DNA of 19,217 nucleotides, from positions 1 to 19,217 of the forward strand of contig CADWAF010000263.1 in assembly GCA_902984215.1 (NCBI GenBank). Direction: 5' to 3'. The stretch comes from Willaertia magna (taxonomy: Eukaryota; Heterolobosea; Eutetramitea; Acrasida; Naegleriidae). Below the pieces are notes generated by a model. That model did not search any database. It saw only the letters and a program-made list of their open reading frames with translations, and was not told the origin of the DNA. Each line of letters starts with the position of its first letter. Within the stretch, counting starts at the first letter, position 1. Position numbers and translations under genes: made by a program. Positions 9,376 through 18,846 of the stretch are shown here, piece after piece.

Positions 9376-10182
9376 TTAAAATTTACGTAGTAAATCGTTT
9401 GTGTAGCTTTCAATGCTCTTTATGTTTAAAAGTTCTACGTTGATTAAAAATTCATTAGAAATATTGACCAGTGTATTGGAAAACTCTTTTTCTTCTACAT
9501 TTTCTGTGATTGGAGGCAACCTCACAGGAATCTCAATTTCTTGTGGTTTTGTTTTTAACACTGGTTGCACTGCATAAGTTGTTGTACAGGATACTGAAGA
9601 GGTATTTGGTGGCAATACTTTTGGCACTGCTGGTTGAACAGAAACAATCTTATTACTTGATTGTTTCCAGCTATTTTGCATAGAAATGCTTCCAGCTGTT
9701 TTGGTTTGATTATTAGGGAAGCTATATTTGTGAATATTTGACTGAACGGTTGGTATTTGTGGTTGACTAATAATTGTTGGGTTATCCATTGTCTCCAATG
9801 AGTCTTGCATTTCAACCTCCTCATTATCGTCTCTATCTGATCTTTCATCATCAGAATTGCCACCAAGACCGTTTCCTTTTCTTGAATATGGCCACTTGCC
9901 TAAGTTTAATTCATAATATCTTCGTTTTAAAGTGGATAATGAAATTCCAAGTTTCTTAGCAGCTTCTCTTTGGGGCAAATGGAAATATGGTTTCATTGTA
10001 TCTAAGTCAATGCCAACATAATTTCTACGTCTTTTCTTTGAAGAAAGTCTTGAAGCAGAGGAAGTTAATTTGTTTTCCTCTGTCACACTGCTTGCTGAAG
10101 CACTGCTAATAGTACTTTGGATTGAAAAACGTCTTTTAGCTGGGTTTGTGGAAAAAATTGGTTGTTGATGAATAATTGTCAT
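9376..10182 (-). CDS. RWP-RK domain transcription factor
   Basis: The 268-residue intronless product has one RWP-RK DNA-binding domain at about residues 54-105. It shows PYFHLPQREAAKKLGI, then SLSTLKRRYYELNLG, then KWPYSRK, the equivalent of the name-giving RWPxRK motif. A basic cluster (SSKKRRRNY) just before it can serve as nuclear localisation signal. The rest is Ser/Asn/Gln-rich with an acidic patch (residues 111-130) and is probably disordered. The family includes plant nitrate-response NLP and RKD factors and also occurs in green algae and some amoebae; the role of non-plant members is largely unknown, so target genes cannot be named. No PB1 or GAF domain is present, so this is not an NLP-type protein. 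It is divergently oriented from the TFIIIC gene across a 923-bp spacer. The start is the first Met after stops. Confidence 0.88.
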   Translation of the reverse strand: MTIIHQQPIFSTNPAKRRFSIQSTISSASASSVTEENKLTSSASRLSSKKRRRNYVGIDLDTMKPYFHLPQREAAKKLGISLSTLKRRYYELNLGKWPYSRKGNGLGGNSDDERSDRDDNEEVEMQDSLETMDNPTIISQPQIPTVQSNIHKYSFPNNQTKTAGSISMQNSWKQSSNKIVSVQPAVPKVLPPNTSSVSCTTTYAVQPVLKTKPQEIEIPVRLPPITENVEEKEFSNTLVNISNEFLINVELLNIKSIESYTNDLLRKF

Positions 10183-11105
10183 TATTATTGATGCTTTAGA
10201 AGTGGAATTAAAAGAAATTTGAGTTAGTTAGAAAGTGAAACAGATATTTTAAATAAGTGTAAGATAAACTGGCAGAATAATCTGAAATTCTTTGGGTTTG
10301 TTTTTTTAATTATTTGTTTGAAGCAGATTGTTGCAGTTGTTATTTATAAAAGAATCATGAAAATGGCACAGGGTATTGTACCAAAATTAGATGTGGCAGT
10401 TTAAGCTAAAGGACATACAACAATGACAATAAAACAAAAATAAAATGTTAATTTTAAAAATTGTGTTAATTTATAGCCGATCAAAAACTCTATTAGTCAA
10501 AAGTTGAGATTTGGACCTTCCACCTCAATGAATTTTATATGTGATTTTACTAAATTATGGAATTCTTTACCAAATTTTGATCACGGGATAATGATAATCG
10601 AAATTTAAAAGAGAAACTCCAAGCAGATAGTTTTCCCTTAAATCGTAATTAGCTACGACTCTACAGTATGAAATGTTACTATTGAAGTGCGAGATTAAGA
10701 AACAGAATTTCTTTATGGTTGAATTGTAGACACGCTAATTGAAGTGCAGTTAGACTTAATTTGCTACAAATGTTAGAAAAGTAGTGTTTCATTATTTTGT
10801 ACCAAATTACTTAAACAATACATCCAAATTAAACATCACGCTCACATCTATTACAATGTACTTAAAAGAAACATGAAATAATAATCTATGGAATTAAACC
10901 TTTTGTGACGAATCTTGTAAATTTTAGTAAATTATTGTAAATTGTTGTAAATATTGAATTAATCATCTCAGTAAATTAAATAATGTAAATTAAATATTGT
11001 TAAACTACGTTTAATAAAGATAAATTGTTGCAATTCCGCAAAACCAAAGTCTTTATGTTAAACAACCGAAACATTTTTATTTTTTTTAATTTTTTTAAAA
11101 ACAAA
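10183..11105. promoter_or_regulatory. Divergent upstream region between RWP-RK and TFIIIC genes
   Basis: This is the only non-coding stretch longer than 300 bp. It should hold the promoters of both flanking genes. I see very AT-rich sequence; a TATA-like element at 10341-10351 that reads TTTTATAAATA on the minus strand, about 160 bp upstream of the RWP-RK start; and the periodic array at 10915-10954 on the TFIIIC side. No tRNA gene or long open frame is visible. The size, about ten times other spacers here, suggests more complex regulation of at least one gene (inference). Confidence 0.5.
10915..10954 (+). repeat. 10-bp periodic TTGTAAAT-like array
   Basis: Four consecutive 10-bp units share the core (T/A)GTAAAT: units start at 10915 (TTGTAAATTT), 10925 (TAGTAAATTA), 10935 (TTGTAAATTG) and 10945 (TTGTAAATAT). 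Two further GTAAATTAAAT copies follow at 10971 and 10985, 14 bp apart. The array lies 150-190 bp upstream of the TFIIIC start codon. Helical spacing would put the cores on one DNA face; slippage in AT-rich sequence is the simple alternative. Confidence 0.75.
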
Positions 11106-14100
11106 ATGGACCAAGTAGTTGAAACCGCCATCCTGGAAATTGGTTTGGAAGGCTATCAGGGGTGTACACTAGAAAATTTAATTAATTTATTCTCGGAATA
11201 TCATTCAGACATTACGTTAGATGAATTTATGATAAAACAACTATGGGTTTATTTACTAAGAAATCCTAAATTACAATTTTACCAATTATTACCAAATGAT
11301 ACAGAGAGTAACAATAACACACAAGAAATTACTTCTCCTTCAAAAACAAAAAAAAGTAATAAAAAACCACCACAAAAGAATGATTTTCAATTTACAACAG
11401 AAGGATATACACCCTACGCTGAACAAAAGAATAATTTTGATATTAATTTACCAATCAAAAGAGTTGGACCTATTCAAGATCCAATAACTTTTCTTTCACA
11501 TGATTCTATAACAAATGAAAATATTGACATTGTAAATAATTATCATAAATTTTTAACCAATATTTGTATAGTAGCTAATTTTGATTATAGAAAATATATT
11601 TTAGGATTAGGATTTAGAAATGATGTATTTATTAGTGAAATTCAATATTGTATGTTAGAAGAGATAACTAGATCTAGATATAAAGGAAGATTTCAAAATG
11701 ATTTAACAAAATTTTTATTTATTGATTCACGTTCTACTTTATATCATTTAAAAAGATTATATGGTTTAAATTTAGCTTATAAAGAAAGTGCTTATGATCC
11801 TCGTTCAAAAACTTCTTCAAATTTAATTCATCATTGTCGTTTTACTGATAAATTAAAACAACGTCAATTTTTAAAAAGAACAGATAAAGAATTAGAAGCT
11901 GAAGAAATTTATGAACAATATTTAAAAGTTAAAGAAAATATTATTGAACTTGTTGTAGATTTATTGAAAACTGCAAAAAACAATGTTTTAATTGATTATG
12001 AATTAAGAAAGAAATTACTGCATTTTGTAAAAGATGAATTACAACAAAAACATAAATGGGAAAGATTAAAGATGACTTTACAAACAAGTGGAAAGGTAGA
12101 ATATTTTAAAGCAGTAGTTGATAACAGATTAACTTATTGTGTAAGATTAAAAAATGTAAATAATGAAATGGAAAATAATTTTATTAATAATTTAATTTCT
12201 GCAAATGATTTTATAACAGAAGCAGAACAAGAACGATTTTTAGGTTCTGGCTTTGACTTTGAAAGACCTCAAATTTATCAAATGTATGAATATATTGATA
12301 GAGTAGGAGGAGGTAGTGGGTTACATCATACAGATATTTATCAACATTTTGGTATGTCTTCAAAGATTAGTGGTAATATTTGTAGTGATTTGAGAAAACA
12401 GTTTGGTGTTACTAGCACTGCTGAAAAGGTTGATAAACAAACAACTTATAGATTTTTTGTTCCTTTTTCTAAGGTTGCTCAAGATGAAAATGTTGAAGAT
12501 GGTCAATTAACTCCCGTTGATACAGGTGCTGTTGATCAAGGTGATTTAACAGGGGATCAACCTCAAGTTTTATTGTCACCTACACGCTTATTAACTCCTA
12601 AGAAAAAGAAAAGAAAGACAAGTTCAAAAGAAAATGAAGAGGAGTCTGCTCCTTCTACCCCACAACGAAACACACCATTACCTGAACATTTAACTCCTAG
12701 TGGACATCTTATTATGAGATATAAAAAGGGCTCTGAAAATCCTCGTAAATTTGTTATCACCAGGGAATTTTCTGAGAGATGTCAAATAGTACTTGGCTTA
12801 ATTAAAGAAAAGAAATGCGTCACGAGAACTCAATTAAGAGAATATTTCAAAAAGAATGGAGAGCCTTTTGATTCTAAGACAATGACACGTTTAATTAAAT
12901 ATTTAGAAAAAACCGGTGAGGCAAAGAGACTACATATTCAAATTCCATCAGTTATTGGTACTGCACTTCCTAAAGAACATATTGTAGTCATTGACTCTTC
13001 ATTAAATCCTTCTTCTCCTATAGTCCAAGAGTTTATACAAAGTCTTCGTGGTTCCTCAGTTGTTGTTAAGGCTAAGGAAAAAGTTGATAAAAATACTTTA
13101 GAAAAGTTTGAAAATATAGATCACTTACAAGAAAAACCATCAAAGAAAGAAAGAACTCAATATCAATATTTTTACTTTTCAATTAGAAATGGATATATTA
13201 ATTCAAAAATGTTAAGGGTGAAACGTTTTCATAAATTTCTATTTGAGAAAATATTTGATGGTACTATTAATCCGGATAAATTAAGTTTATATGATGTTTA
13301 TAATAATATGACAGTAATGTTATTTTGTGAATTAATAGGTTGTATAACAGATATAATTGTTACTGATAGTAATAGAGAAGAATTAAATAATACCACAATT
13401 ACATTAGCAACTGGAAAAATCAAAGAACAAATTGATGCCTCAGTAGTTGGTAGTAGAAAATCTATTGTTTTAGTAAGAGTAGAGACATTTTTAGATATTC
13501 TTCACAAATTGGGACTTGTTTTACTCTATCCAGATTATAAAGAAACATATTTTTTCAAAGTTCTTCCAACCGTAAAATTCCCATTCCCTCAACAATATCC
13601 ATCTATTGATTATAGAGAATTTTCTTTTAATTCATTTAATGAAATTGATGAATATTGGGAAGAATTAGAATTATGTAGTCTTAGTATTGCAAGTGTTAGA
13701 GATACAGAAGAAAAATCAAAGAAATCTGATAATAATGAAGATATTAGTGAAATAGATAAAGTTAATAATAAAATCTTAGATGAAATTCCAGATCTAGGAA
13801 AGAAGATTAATTGGTCAGAAACAAGACACTATTCAATAAGACAATTAAGGGTATTTGAATCAATTTACAAAGAAAATCAAGAACCTAATGCAGCACTTTG
13901 TCACGAAATAGCAAAGGAATTAAGATTGGCTTGCGAACAAGTGATTATGTATTTTTATAGATATAGATGTGATATTTTAAGCAATTCTTTAGATAACACA
14001 TTGGTGTCTACAAAACCAAAAAAGAAAAAACCTACAAAACAAAATAATGCAGAAAAAACAACGTCTAGTGATGATTTGTCTGGTGAAATTGAAACTGTAA

Positions 14101-16469
14101 CAAACGAAGAAGAACAACCAAATAATAATAGAAAGGGACGTCTGGGTTCTGTAGTATTTTTAGATAGTGAAGTGAATGTAAAACAGAAAGAAGCCGCTGC
14201 TAGACATGCCAGAGCGTATAGAAAGAGAAAGAAAGAAGAAAGAAAAAAGAAAGAACTTGAAACAAGTCAACCAACTAGAGCTCCTAAATGGACTAATGAA
14301 CAAGACTTAATTTTACTTGAGTGTTTAGCTGAGCAAAGAGAGTTAGATCCAAACACTGGATCTCTTGCTATTAAACCAATCAAATGGCTTCAAATTGCTG
14401 AAAAGATTGGTGATGGAATGACTCCTAATAGATGTAAAACACGTTCAGATGCATTAATGAAACTGCCTTGGTGCAAAAGAGCCCTTGAATTGACTATTGG
14501 ACATCGTGAGTTAATGAAGTCTAATCCAAATGCAGAAACAATATCACTTAGAAGTGTTCTACAAAGTTGTAAAGATCAAATAACTATTGGTACTGTTTCT
14601 GAGGAACATGCTTCTCATCCTTTATTAAATATTGAACTACCAAAAGATATCTCACAATTAGATAAACTGTTTAAGGTAATAAGATTTGAACCAACTCCAT
14701 TAATCAAAGGAAGACAAAAATCACTAACACCAGAAAAAGAGTTAAGATATTCAACATTAGAGAATTTGTTCAGAGTAATTCTTTTGACACCTGACGAAGA
14801 ATACAATGTGAATTTAGCAAATCAATTGGTAAGAAGATTCCTACCAAGTGAAATAGAAACCTGTTTCCTTAATCTTAGAAACAAAGGATTGGTGTCTAAA
14901 TCAAAGAGACAAGGTATTAGAATGAAAGGATATCATTTAAATGTAAACTTTACATCTAAAACTTCTATTAACAACTATCCTCGTGATTTATTTGATGACA
15001 CAACTAAATATAAGAAACGTGTATTAATGCTAGATTATGAGTCATCAGATGAATCAGAAGATGATGAATCTGATAGTGAAACTGAAGATTATACAAAACC
15101 AATTTACTCTAGAAACGGTATTTATTTTAATCCTCAAACTAATGGAGGAATGGTAGCTGCTACATTAAGCTTAGTAATGCTCAATGAAATTAAATTGGTA
15201 CCTAGAGTTCCACCTTTGACTGAAGAAGAAAGAAATAAAGAAGGAGTAACAAGTAGCAGTAAAGATACTGATGAAGATATTGGTAACGGTGTAAGCAATC
15301 ATTTATTAAGAGTTGGAGCCATTAGACCTGGAGAAGATGATCAAATTGTGGCCGAGGGTACAAACATTAAAAGTGCATTGGGTCCTTTATCCATGCCAGA
15401 ATGGCAAATTAATATTCAAAATGCTAAAGAACCAAATGTTTTTAGTAATCTTGGTTTAGAAACAGAAAAAGAAAAGTATGTTAATCGTGTTATCTCTGAG
15501 TATGGTGTAAGACTTTCTAATGTTGAATTTTCAATTGAAATGCCCTCACCTACAAAAGACAACAAAGAAGAAGGAGAAACAGAAATAACAAATAAGAGAA
15601 AAGAAAGAGAAGAGGTAATTGAGTTTGAACCACCAAATAAGAAACAAGAAACTATGACTGAATCTGAAATGGAAGCCTTTATTCAAACCCATGGGGCTCA
15701 CCATTCATTACCTACCTTGACGCAGTCACATGAATCAATATTAGAAAAATTATCTTGCCCAAAAGAATTGTATACTTTTGCCACCTATCTTTTAATGGAA
15801 GAAGACTTAGATGAAGAGTATTTTGAATATTGGATGAAACAAACTATTATTATTTATCAAAATATTGTAGACTCTAAAGGAAATGGGTGTTCATTACTAG
15901 AATTACAACAACTTTACCAGTCCTTACACTCACTTTCAGATATTCACGAAGATATGATGGATCTTTCACTAAATGAAATTTTAAATCAATTGACAAACTT
16001 TGAGTGTATAAGAAGTATTGACAGTGAAATTGAAACCAGATATTTGTCATACGAACAATCAAGAATCCATACAATCCCTTGTAAAGATTCTACAGAGAAA
16101 CCTGTCTCAGCATTTCTAGAATTAACAGGTGAAGTTAATGAAAACCTGCTTCATAACTTTAAGAAGTGTATCATCTCGCGTATAATGCGTTTACCTGGTA
16201 TTACTGAAAGAAAATTAATTGAAAGCATTGGTGTAATCTCAGCAAGAGATATTAAGAAAGTTATTAATCTATTAGAGTCAGAACAGATTATACATTCTAG
16301 TTACCATGCATCAAGTGCTTTTGAAAGTTTACATACAACAAATACTTTATTCTTGACAGATGAAGAACTGCTTGAGCATCAACAAACATTTTATGAAAGT
16401 CATACACAACCAGAAAGAGCATTGTTTGTAACTCCCAATTATATATTTATAGAAGAAATCCAAAACTAA
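11106..16469 (+). CDS. GTF3C1: Largest subunit of transcription factor TFIIIC, B-block binding (GTF3C1/Tfc3-like)
   Basis: This intronless 5.4-kb gene encodes 1,787 residues. TFIIIC binds the internal A and B boxes of tRNA genes and recruits TFIIIB and RNA polymerase III; this subunit makes the B-box contact. The ATG at 11106 is chosen because MDQVVETAILEIGLEGYQG resembles the start of animal GTF3C1 and follows an A-rich leader; an ATG 51 nt upstream in frame would add only a Phe/Asn-rich stretch. The B-block winged helix lies at about residues 174-235 (FISEIQYCMLEEITRSRYKG, then DSRSTLYHLKRL). A second winged helix is at about 542-618 (KFVITREFSERCQIVLGLI). A Myb-like helical segment (APKWTNEQDLILLECLAEQ) lies near 1055-1125. 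Several acidic and basic linkers separate these, notably the SDESEDDESDSETED patch near 1320. Overall conservation is low, as usual for this subunit, so domain limits are approximate. Confidence 0.85.
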   Translation: MDQVVETAILEIGLEGYQGCTLENLINLFSEYHSDITLDEFMIKQLWVYLLRNPKLQFYQLLPNDTESNNNTQEITSPSKTKKSNKKPPQKNDFQFTTEGYTPYAEQKNNFDINLPIKRVGPIQDPITFLSHDSITNENIDIVNNYHKFLTNICIVANFDYRKYILGLGFRNDVFISEIQYCMLEEITRSRYKGRFQNDLTKFLFIDSRSTLYHLKRLYGLNLAYKESAYDPRSKTSSNLIHHCRFTDKLKQRQFLKRTDKELEAEEIYEQYLKVKENIIELVVDLLKTAKNNVLIDYELRKKLLHFVKDELQQKHKWERLKMTLQTSGKVEYFKAVVDNRLTYCVRLKNVNNEMENNFINNLISANDFITEAEQERFLGSGFDFERPQIYQMYEYIDRVGGGSGLHHTDIYQHFGMSSKISGNICSDLRKQFGVTSTAEKVDKQTTYRFFVPFSKVAQDENVEDGQLTPVDTGAVDQGDLTGDQPQVLLSPTRLLTPKKKKRKTSSKENEEESAPSTPQRNTPLPEHLTPSGHLIMRYKKGSENPRKFVITREFSERCQIVLGLIKEKKCVTRTQLREYFKKNGEPFDSKTMTRLIKYLEKTGEAKRLHIQIPSVIGTALPKEHIVVIDSSLNPSSPIVQEFIQSLRGSSVVVKAKEKVDKNTLEKFENIDHLQEKPSKKERTQYQYFYFSIRNGYINSKMLRVKRFHKFLFEKIFDGTINPDKLSLYDVYNNMTVMLFCELIGCITDIIVTDSNREELNNTTITLATGKIKEQIDASVVGSRKSIVLVRVETFLDILHKLGLVLLYPDYKETYFFKVLPTVKFPFPQQYPSIDYREFSFNSFNEIDEYWEELELCSLSIASVRDTEEKSKKSDNNEDISEIDKVNNKILDEIPDLGKKINWSETRHYSIRQLRVFESIYKENQEPNAALCHEIAKELRLACEQVIMYFYRYRCDILSNSLDNTLVSTKPKKKKPTKQNNAEKTTSSDDLSGEIETVTNEEEQPNNNRKGRLGSVVFLDSEVNVKQKEAAARHARAYRKRKKEERKKKELETSQPTRAPKWTNEQDLILLECLAEQRELDPNTGSLAIKPIKWLQIAEKIGDGMTPNRCKTRSDALMKLPWCKRALELTIGHRELMKSNPNAETISLRSVLQSCKDQITIGTVSEEHASHPLLNIELPKDISQLDKLFKVIRFEPTPLIKGRQKSLTPEKELRYSTLENLFRVILLTPDEEYNVNLANQLVRRFLPSEIETCFLNLRNKGLVSKSKRQGIRMKGYHLNVNFTSKTSINNYPRDLFDDTTKYKKRVLMLDYESSDESEDDESDSETEDYTKPIYSRNGIYFNPQTNGGMVAATLSLVMLNEIKLVPRVPPLTEEERNKEGVTSSSKDTDEDIGNGVSNHLLRVGAIRPGEDDQIVAEGTNIKSALGPLSMPEWQINIQNAKEPNVFSNLGLETEKEKYVNRVISEYGVRLSNVEFSIEMPSPTKDNKEEGETEITNKRKEREEVIEFEPPNKKQETMTESEMEAFIQTHGAHHSLPTLTQSHESILEKLSCPKELYTFATYLLMEEDLDEEYFEYWMKQTIIIYQNIVDSKGNGCSLLELQQLYQSLHSLSDIHEDMMDLSLNEILNQLTNFECIRSIDSEIETRYLSYEQSRIHTIPCKDSTEKPVSAFLELTGEVNENLLHNFKKCIISRIMRLPGITERKLIESIGVISARDIKKVINLLESEQIIHSSYHASSAFESLHTTNTLFLTDEELLEHQQTFYESHTQPERALFVTPNYIFIEEIQN

Positions 16470-16656
16470 ATTAATGACAGTACATTTCAACAATAATTAA
16501 ACAATAATAAACAAAGATCTTTTGGTAGCAATAATAACCGTTCCTTAACTAACATACCGAAAAACAGCTTAACCGTTTTTACTGCCCCAAACTTAAACCC
16601 GTGAAGCAGATATTGTTGCAACTGCCCTTAAAATTTGAAAAGAAAAAGAACAAAGA

Positions 16657-17118
16657 ATGAATAGTCTTAGCAATCACTGCTACTTATCTACCAAAGAATC
16701 AGTAAATGATTGTAGAAGTGGTATTATTACCTCTTCTTCTACAGTACTCAGTAAAGTAACAACAACAACATTTGAGGACAGTAACAAACAAGAACTGACA
16801 TTGGAACAAGGTGTAGATGAAGTAAATAATCTAAGGAAAAGTTTTTCTAAAAAGTTAAATATTGACTGTTCAATAAAAGAAGAAGAAATCAAAACTAAAG
16901 AACCTAAATTTGATTATAATTTCATACTATTTGCACCATCCAATAGAAATAATAAAATACATGGTTTTTCACCAAGTGTCACATTTCATAATGACAATGA
17001 AGGAAATGAAATTTTAGTGAAAGGAATTTTAACTAATATAAAGAAAATAAAAGATAATCAAAAAATATCTAAAAAACAAAGAATGAAAGATATATTAATA
17101 AATAATAGTAATCGATAA
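16657..17118 (+). CDS. Hypothetical protein, 153 residues
   Basis: I do not recognise this protein. The frame starts behind a purine-rich leader (GAACAAAGAATG), as other genes here do. The N-terminal half is Ser/Thr-rich and likely disordered. The C-terminal half is basic and more structured in composition: FDYNFILFAPSNRNN, SPSVTFHNDNEGN, ILVKGILTNIKKIKD, KKQRMKDIL. The VTF and KGIL elements weakly recall short motifs of protein phosphatase 1 regulators, but spacing and order do not match a known regulator, so no function is assigned. It has no signal peptide or membrane segment. It lies 187 bp after TFIIIC and ends 40 bp before the stop of the convergent coiled-coil ORF. Gene status rests on position, length and coding-like composition only. 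Confidence 0.55.
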   Translation: MNSLSNHCYLSTKESVNDCRSGIITSSSTVLSKVTTTTFEDSNKQELTLEQGVDEVNNLRKSFSKKLNIDCSIKEEEIKTKEPKFDYNFILFAPSNRNNKIHGFSPSVTFHNDNEGNEILVKGILTNIKKIKDNQKISKKQRMKDILINNSNR

Positions 17119-17148
17119 TAGAATTGTAGATAATAATTGTAAAATGTA

Positions 17149-17163
17149 AATAAAAATTTTATT
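17149..17163. terminator. Shared candidate poly(A) signals between convergent genes
   Basis: AATAAA on the plus strand (17149-17154) and AATAAA on the minus strand (17158-17163) face each other inside a near-palindrome. The minus-strand signal overlaps the TAA of the coiled-coil ORF. Either may serve 3'-end formation of its gene; this is a motif call without transcript evidence. Confidence 0.4.
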
Positions 17164-17626
17164 GTAATTTTTGTAATTCCTCTTTTAATTTTTTATTTTC
17201 CTCCAATAAATTATTTATTTCCTTTTCTTTTTCATTTCTTAATTTTTGTAAACTATCTTGTTGAACATTTTTTAATTTATTCATCATTTCAGAAAATTGA
17301 TTTTTTAAATTTGTTAAATTATTTTCTAAATTTAAAATCTCTTCCTTTTGTGAAGTATTTTCATTCTCTAATTCAGTTTCTCTTTTTCTTAATCTAATCA
17401 TTTCTTGTTGAATCATTGTTTGTTCAGTTGCTTTAGATTTTAAAACATTTTCTAATTCAACATTTTGTTGATGAATTAAATTTTCAATTTCTTGTTTTTT
17501 TTCTTTTTGGAAAATATCTTTTTGTTTTTTTAGTTCAATTACTTCTTGTTCTAATGATTGAATTATTTTGTTTTTAGATGAGTTTTTAAATGTGAGATAG
17601 AGTGTTAGCAATCCACTAGCAAACAT
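17159..17626 (-). CDS. Coiled-coil protein or C-terminal gene fragment, 155 residues
   Basis: The product is almost entirely coiled coil (about residues 20-155): Leu/Ile-spaced, Glu/Lys/Gln-rich heptads such as QSLEQEVIELKKQKD and EENKKLKEELQKLQ. A short hydrophobic stretch (GLLTLYLTF) follows the Met and could be a weak signal anchor. The family cannot be named, because such sequence occurs in many motor, tethering and cytoskeletal proteins. The start codon (17624-17626) lies inside the duplicated segment whose edge is at 17617, so the first three codons come from duplicated DNA; an in-frame TAA directly precedes it. The ORF may therefore be the 3' part of a longer gene cut by the duplication, or a new short gene with a borrowed start. 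A splice acceptor (TTGCTAG) at the junction is an alternative. Confidence 0.5.
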   Translation of the reverse strand: MFASGLLTLYLTFKNSSKNKIIQSLEQEVIELKKQKDIFQKEKKQEIENLIHQQNVELENVLKSKATEQTMIQQEMIRLRKRETELENENTSQKEEILNLENNLTNLKNQFSEMMNKLKNVQQDSLQKLRNEKEKEINNLLEENKKLKEELQKLQ

Positions 17627-17747
17627 TTAGTTTAATTTTTTTCCTACTTTACGACCCAACAAATATAATGAAACTTCTATAAGTGTTTTTGTATTATTAC
17701 CTTCCAACAAGCCTAAAAATTACAGTAATGTTGTAGTCAATTTAATT

Positions 17748-18808
17748 CTAGTAATAATAGTCAAAATAAATACATTGTTCTCTATCGTTACAGGCATTGA
17801 TGTGAGTAACATTCAATTCATCTTGCTTATATCCATGACTCTAAAGATTTTTAATGAAATTAAACAGACATTACTTACTGCATGAACATGTCCACAAACT
17901 AATAGTTTCAATTCTTTTAAATGCTTAATTCTTTCCTTTAATGCAGTACTACCCCTTGCACCTCCGTCTAGTATTCCTCTGATAGGAGTATGTGAAATAA
18001 GAATATTAGTCTTTAAAATTGTGGCAATTAATTGAAATAATGTTATAAATTAACTTACATTTTCTGGAATTTTACTGTAAATTACTTCCAATAATTCTTC
18101 ACTTTTGTAAAAGTACCTATTATCAACAGACTTCATATAAGATTCTCCAGGTTGATCAGACATATTAGGAACATAAGGCAAACCATAAATATTTATACCA
18201 TCTATACAAACACCAGTGTCTTGTAAATAAGTTGCATTTGAAAGAATTTCTTGAGTCTTTTTAATATCCCAAAAAGAAGCTTGTACTTCATGGTTTCTGT
18301 TTTTCAAGTTTTAAAAAAGATATCGAAATGTTATAACCTACCCACAAATAACAATTTTATGTTTGTGTGTCAAGGTGCCTAACCAATTATTAAATTGTTT
18401 CATTTCATATTGACTTCCTCCATCAGTAAAATCACCTGCACAGATTAATATGTCACCTTCAGGAATTTCTAGCTTTTTATGTTTGTTATGAGTGTCAGAA
18501 ATAGTAATTATTCTTAATTTCTTCTCTCCACTGCCAATCTTAAAATCATTTATGAAGTAAGGGTGGTCATACTTTTCTCCGCTGATAACTCTTCTTTTCG
18601 ACAACATTTGAGACAAATCATTATTACTTGAATTATTATTTTGAGCTACTGTTGTAGGTGGTTTTACAGTAATTGATGTAGTAGGTGGAGGAGGTACTTT
18701 AGAACTTGCATTAGAAAAACCAACTTTTACTTTAATCTCTTTTTGTTTTCTTTGGTTGGTGGCTACTATTGTGCTGGGTGGTAACGGAATGGAATTATTT
18801 GATGACAT
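17748..18808 (-). CDS. Calcineurin-like metallophosphoesterase, MPPED family (copy 2)
   Basis: This paralogue of the gene at 4711-5769 has 309 residues. Exons are 18342-18808, 18059-18296, 17879-18010 and 17748-17840; introns are 45, 48 and 38 nt. All splice sites are kept; the first donor reads GTAGGT instead of GTATGT. No frameshift or premature stop is seen, and SDTH, GDFTD, GNHE, SHTP and GHVH are intact, so it should be an active enzyme. Compared with copy 1 it has one extra Thr (PPTTVAQ), Tyr6 to Ser, Ile to Met, Arg to Gly after GDFTD, Glu to Lys, and nine changes in exon 2, including Gly-Arg to Val-Gln just after GNHE. Exon 4 is identical and exon 3 differs only silently. The open frames and silent changes in exons 1 and 3 argue for a functional duplicate rather than a pseudogene. 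Confidence 0.9.
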
Positions 18809-18846
18809 TTTTTTGATTGTTGAAAGGTTATGTTGTTGATTGCTTA

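Noticed and set aside
10357..10404. 15-codon plus-strand ORF (MKMAQGIVPKLDVAV) in the divergent region
   Set aside because: Too short to separate from chance; no context or homology supports it.
11025..11105. Extended N-terminus of TFIIIC from the upstream TTG at 11025 or the ATG at 11056
   Set aside because: It adds only a Phe/Asn/Lys-rich stretch. The ATG at 11106 has the A-rich leader seen at other genes here and starts at the conserved family N-terminus.
10183..11105. tRNA or other Pol III gene near the TFIIIC gene
   Set aside because: No B-box-like GGTTCGAATCC sequence or cloverleaf was found by eye here or elsewhere in the window; a covariance-model scan would settle it.
17617..17640. 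Transposon end at the duplication boundary
   Set aside because: No terminal inverted repeat, target-site duplication or transposase-like frame is visible at either left edge.
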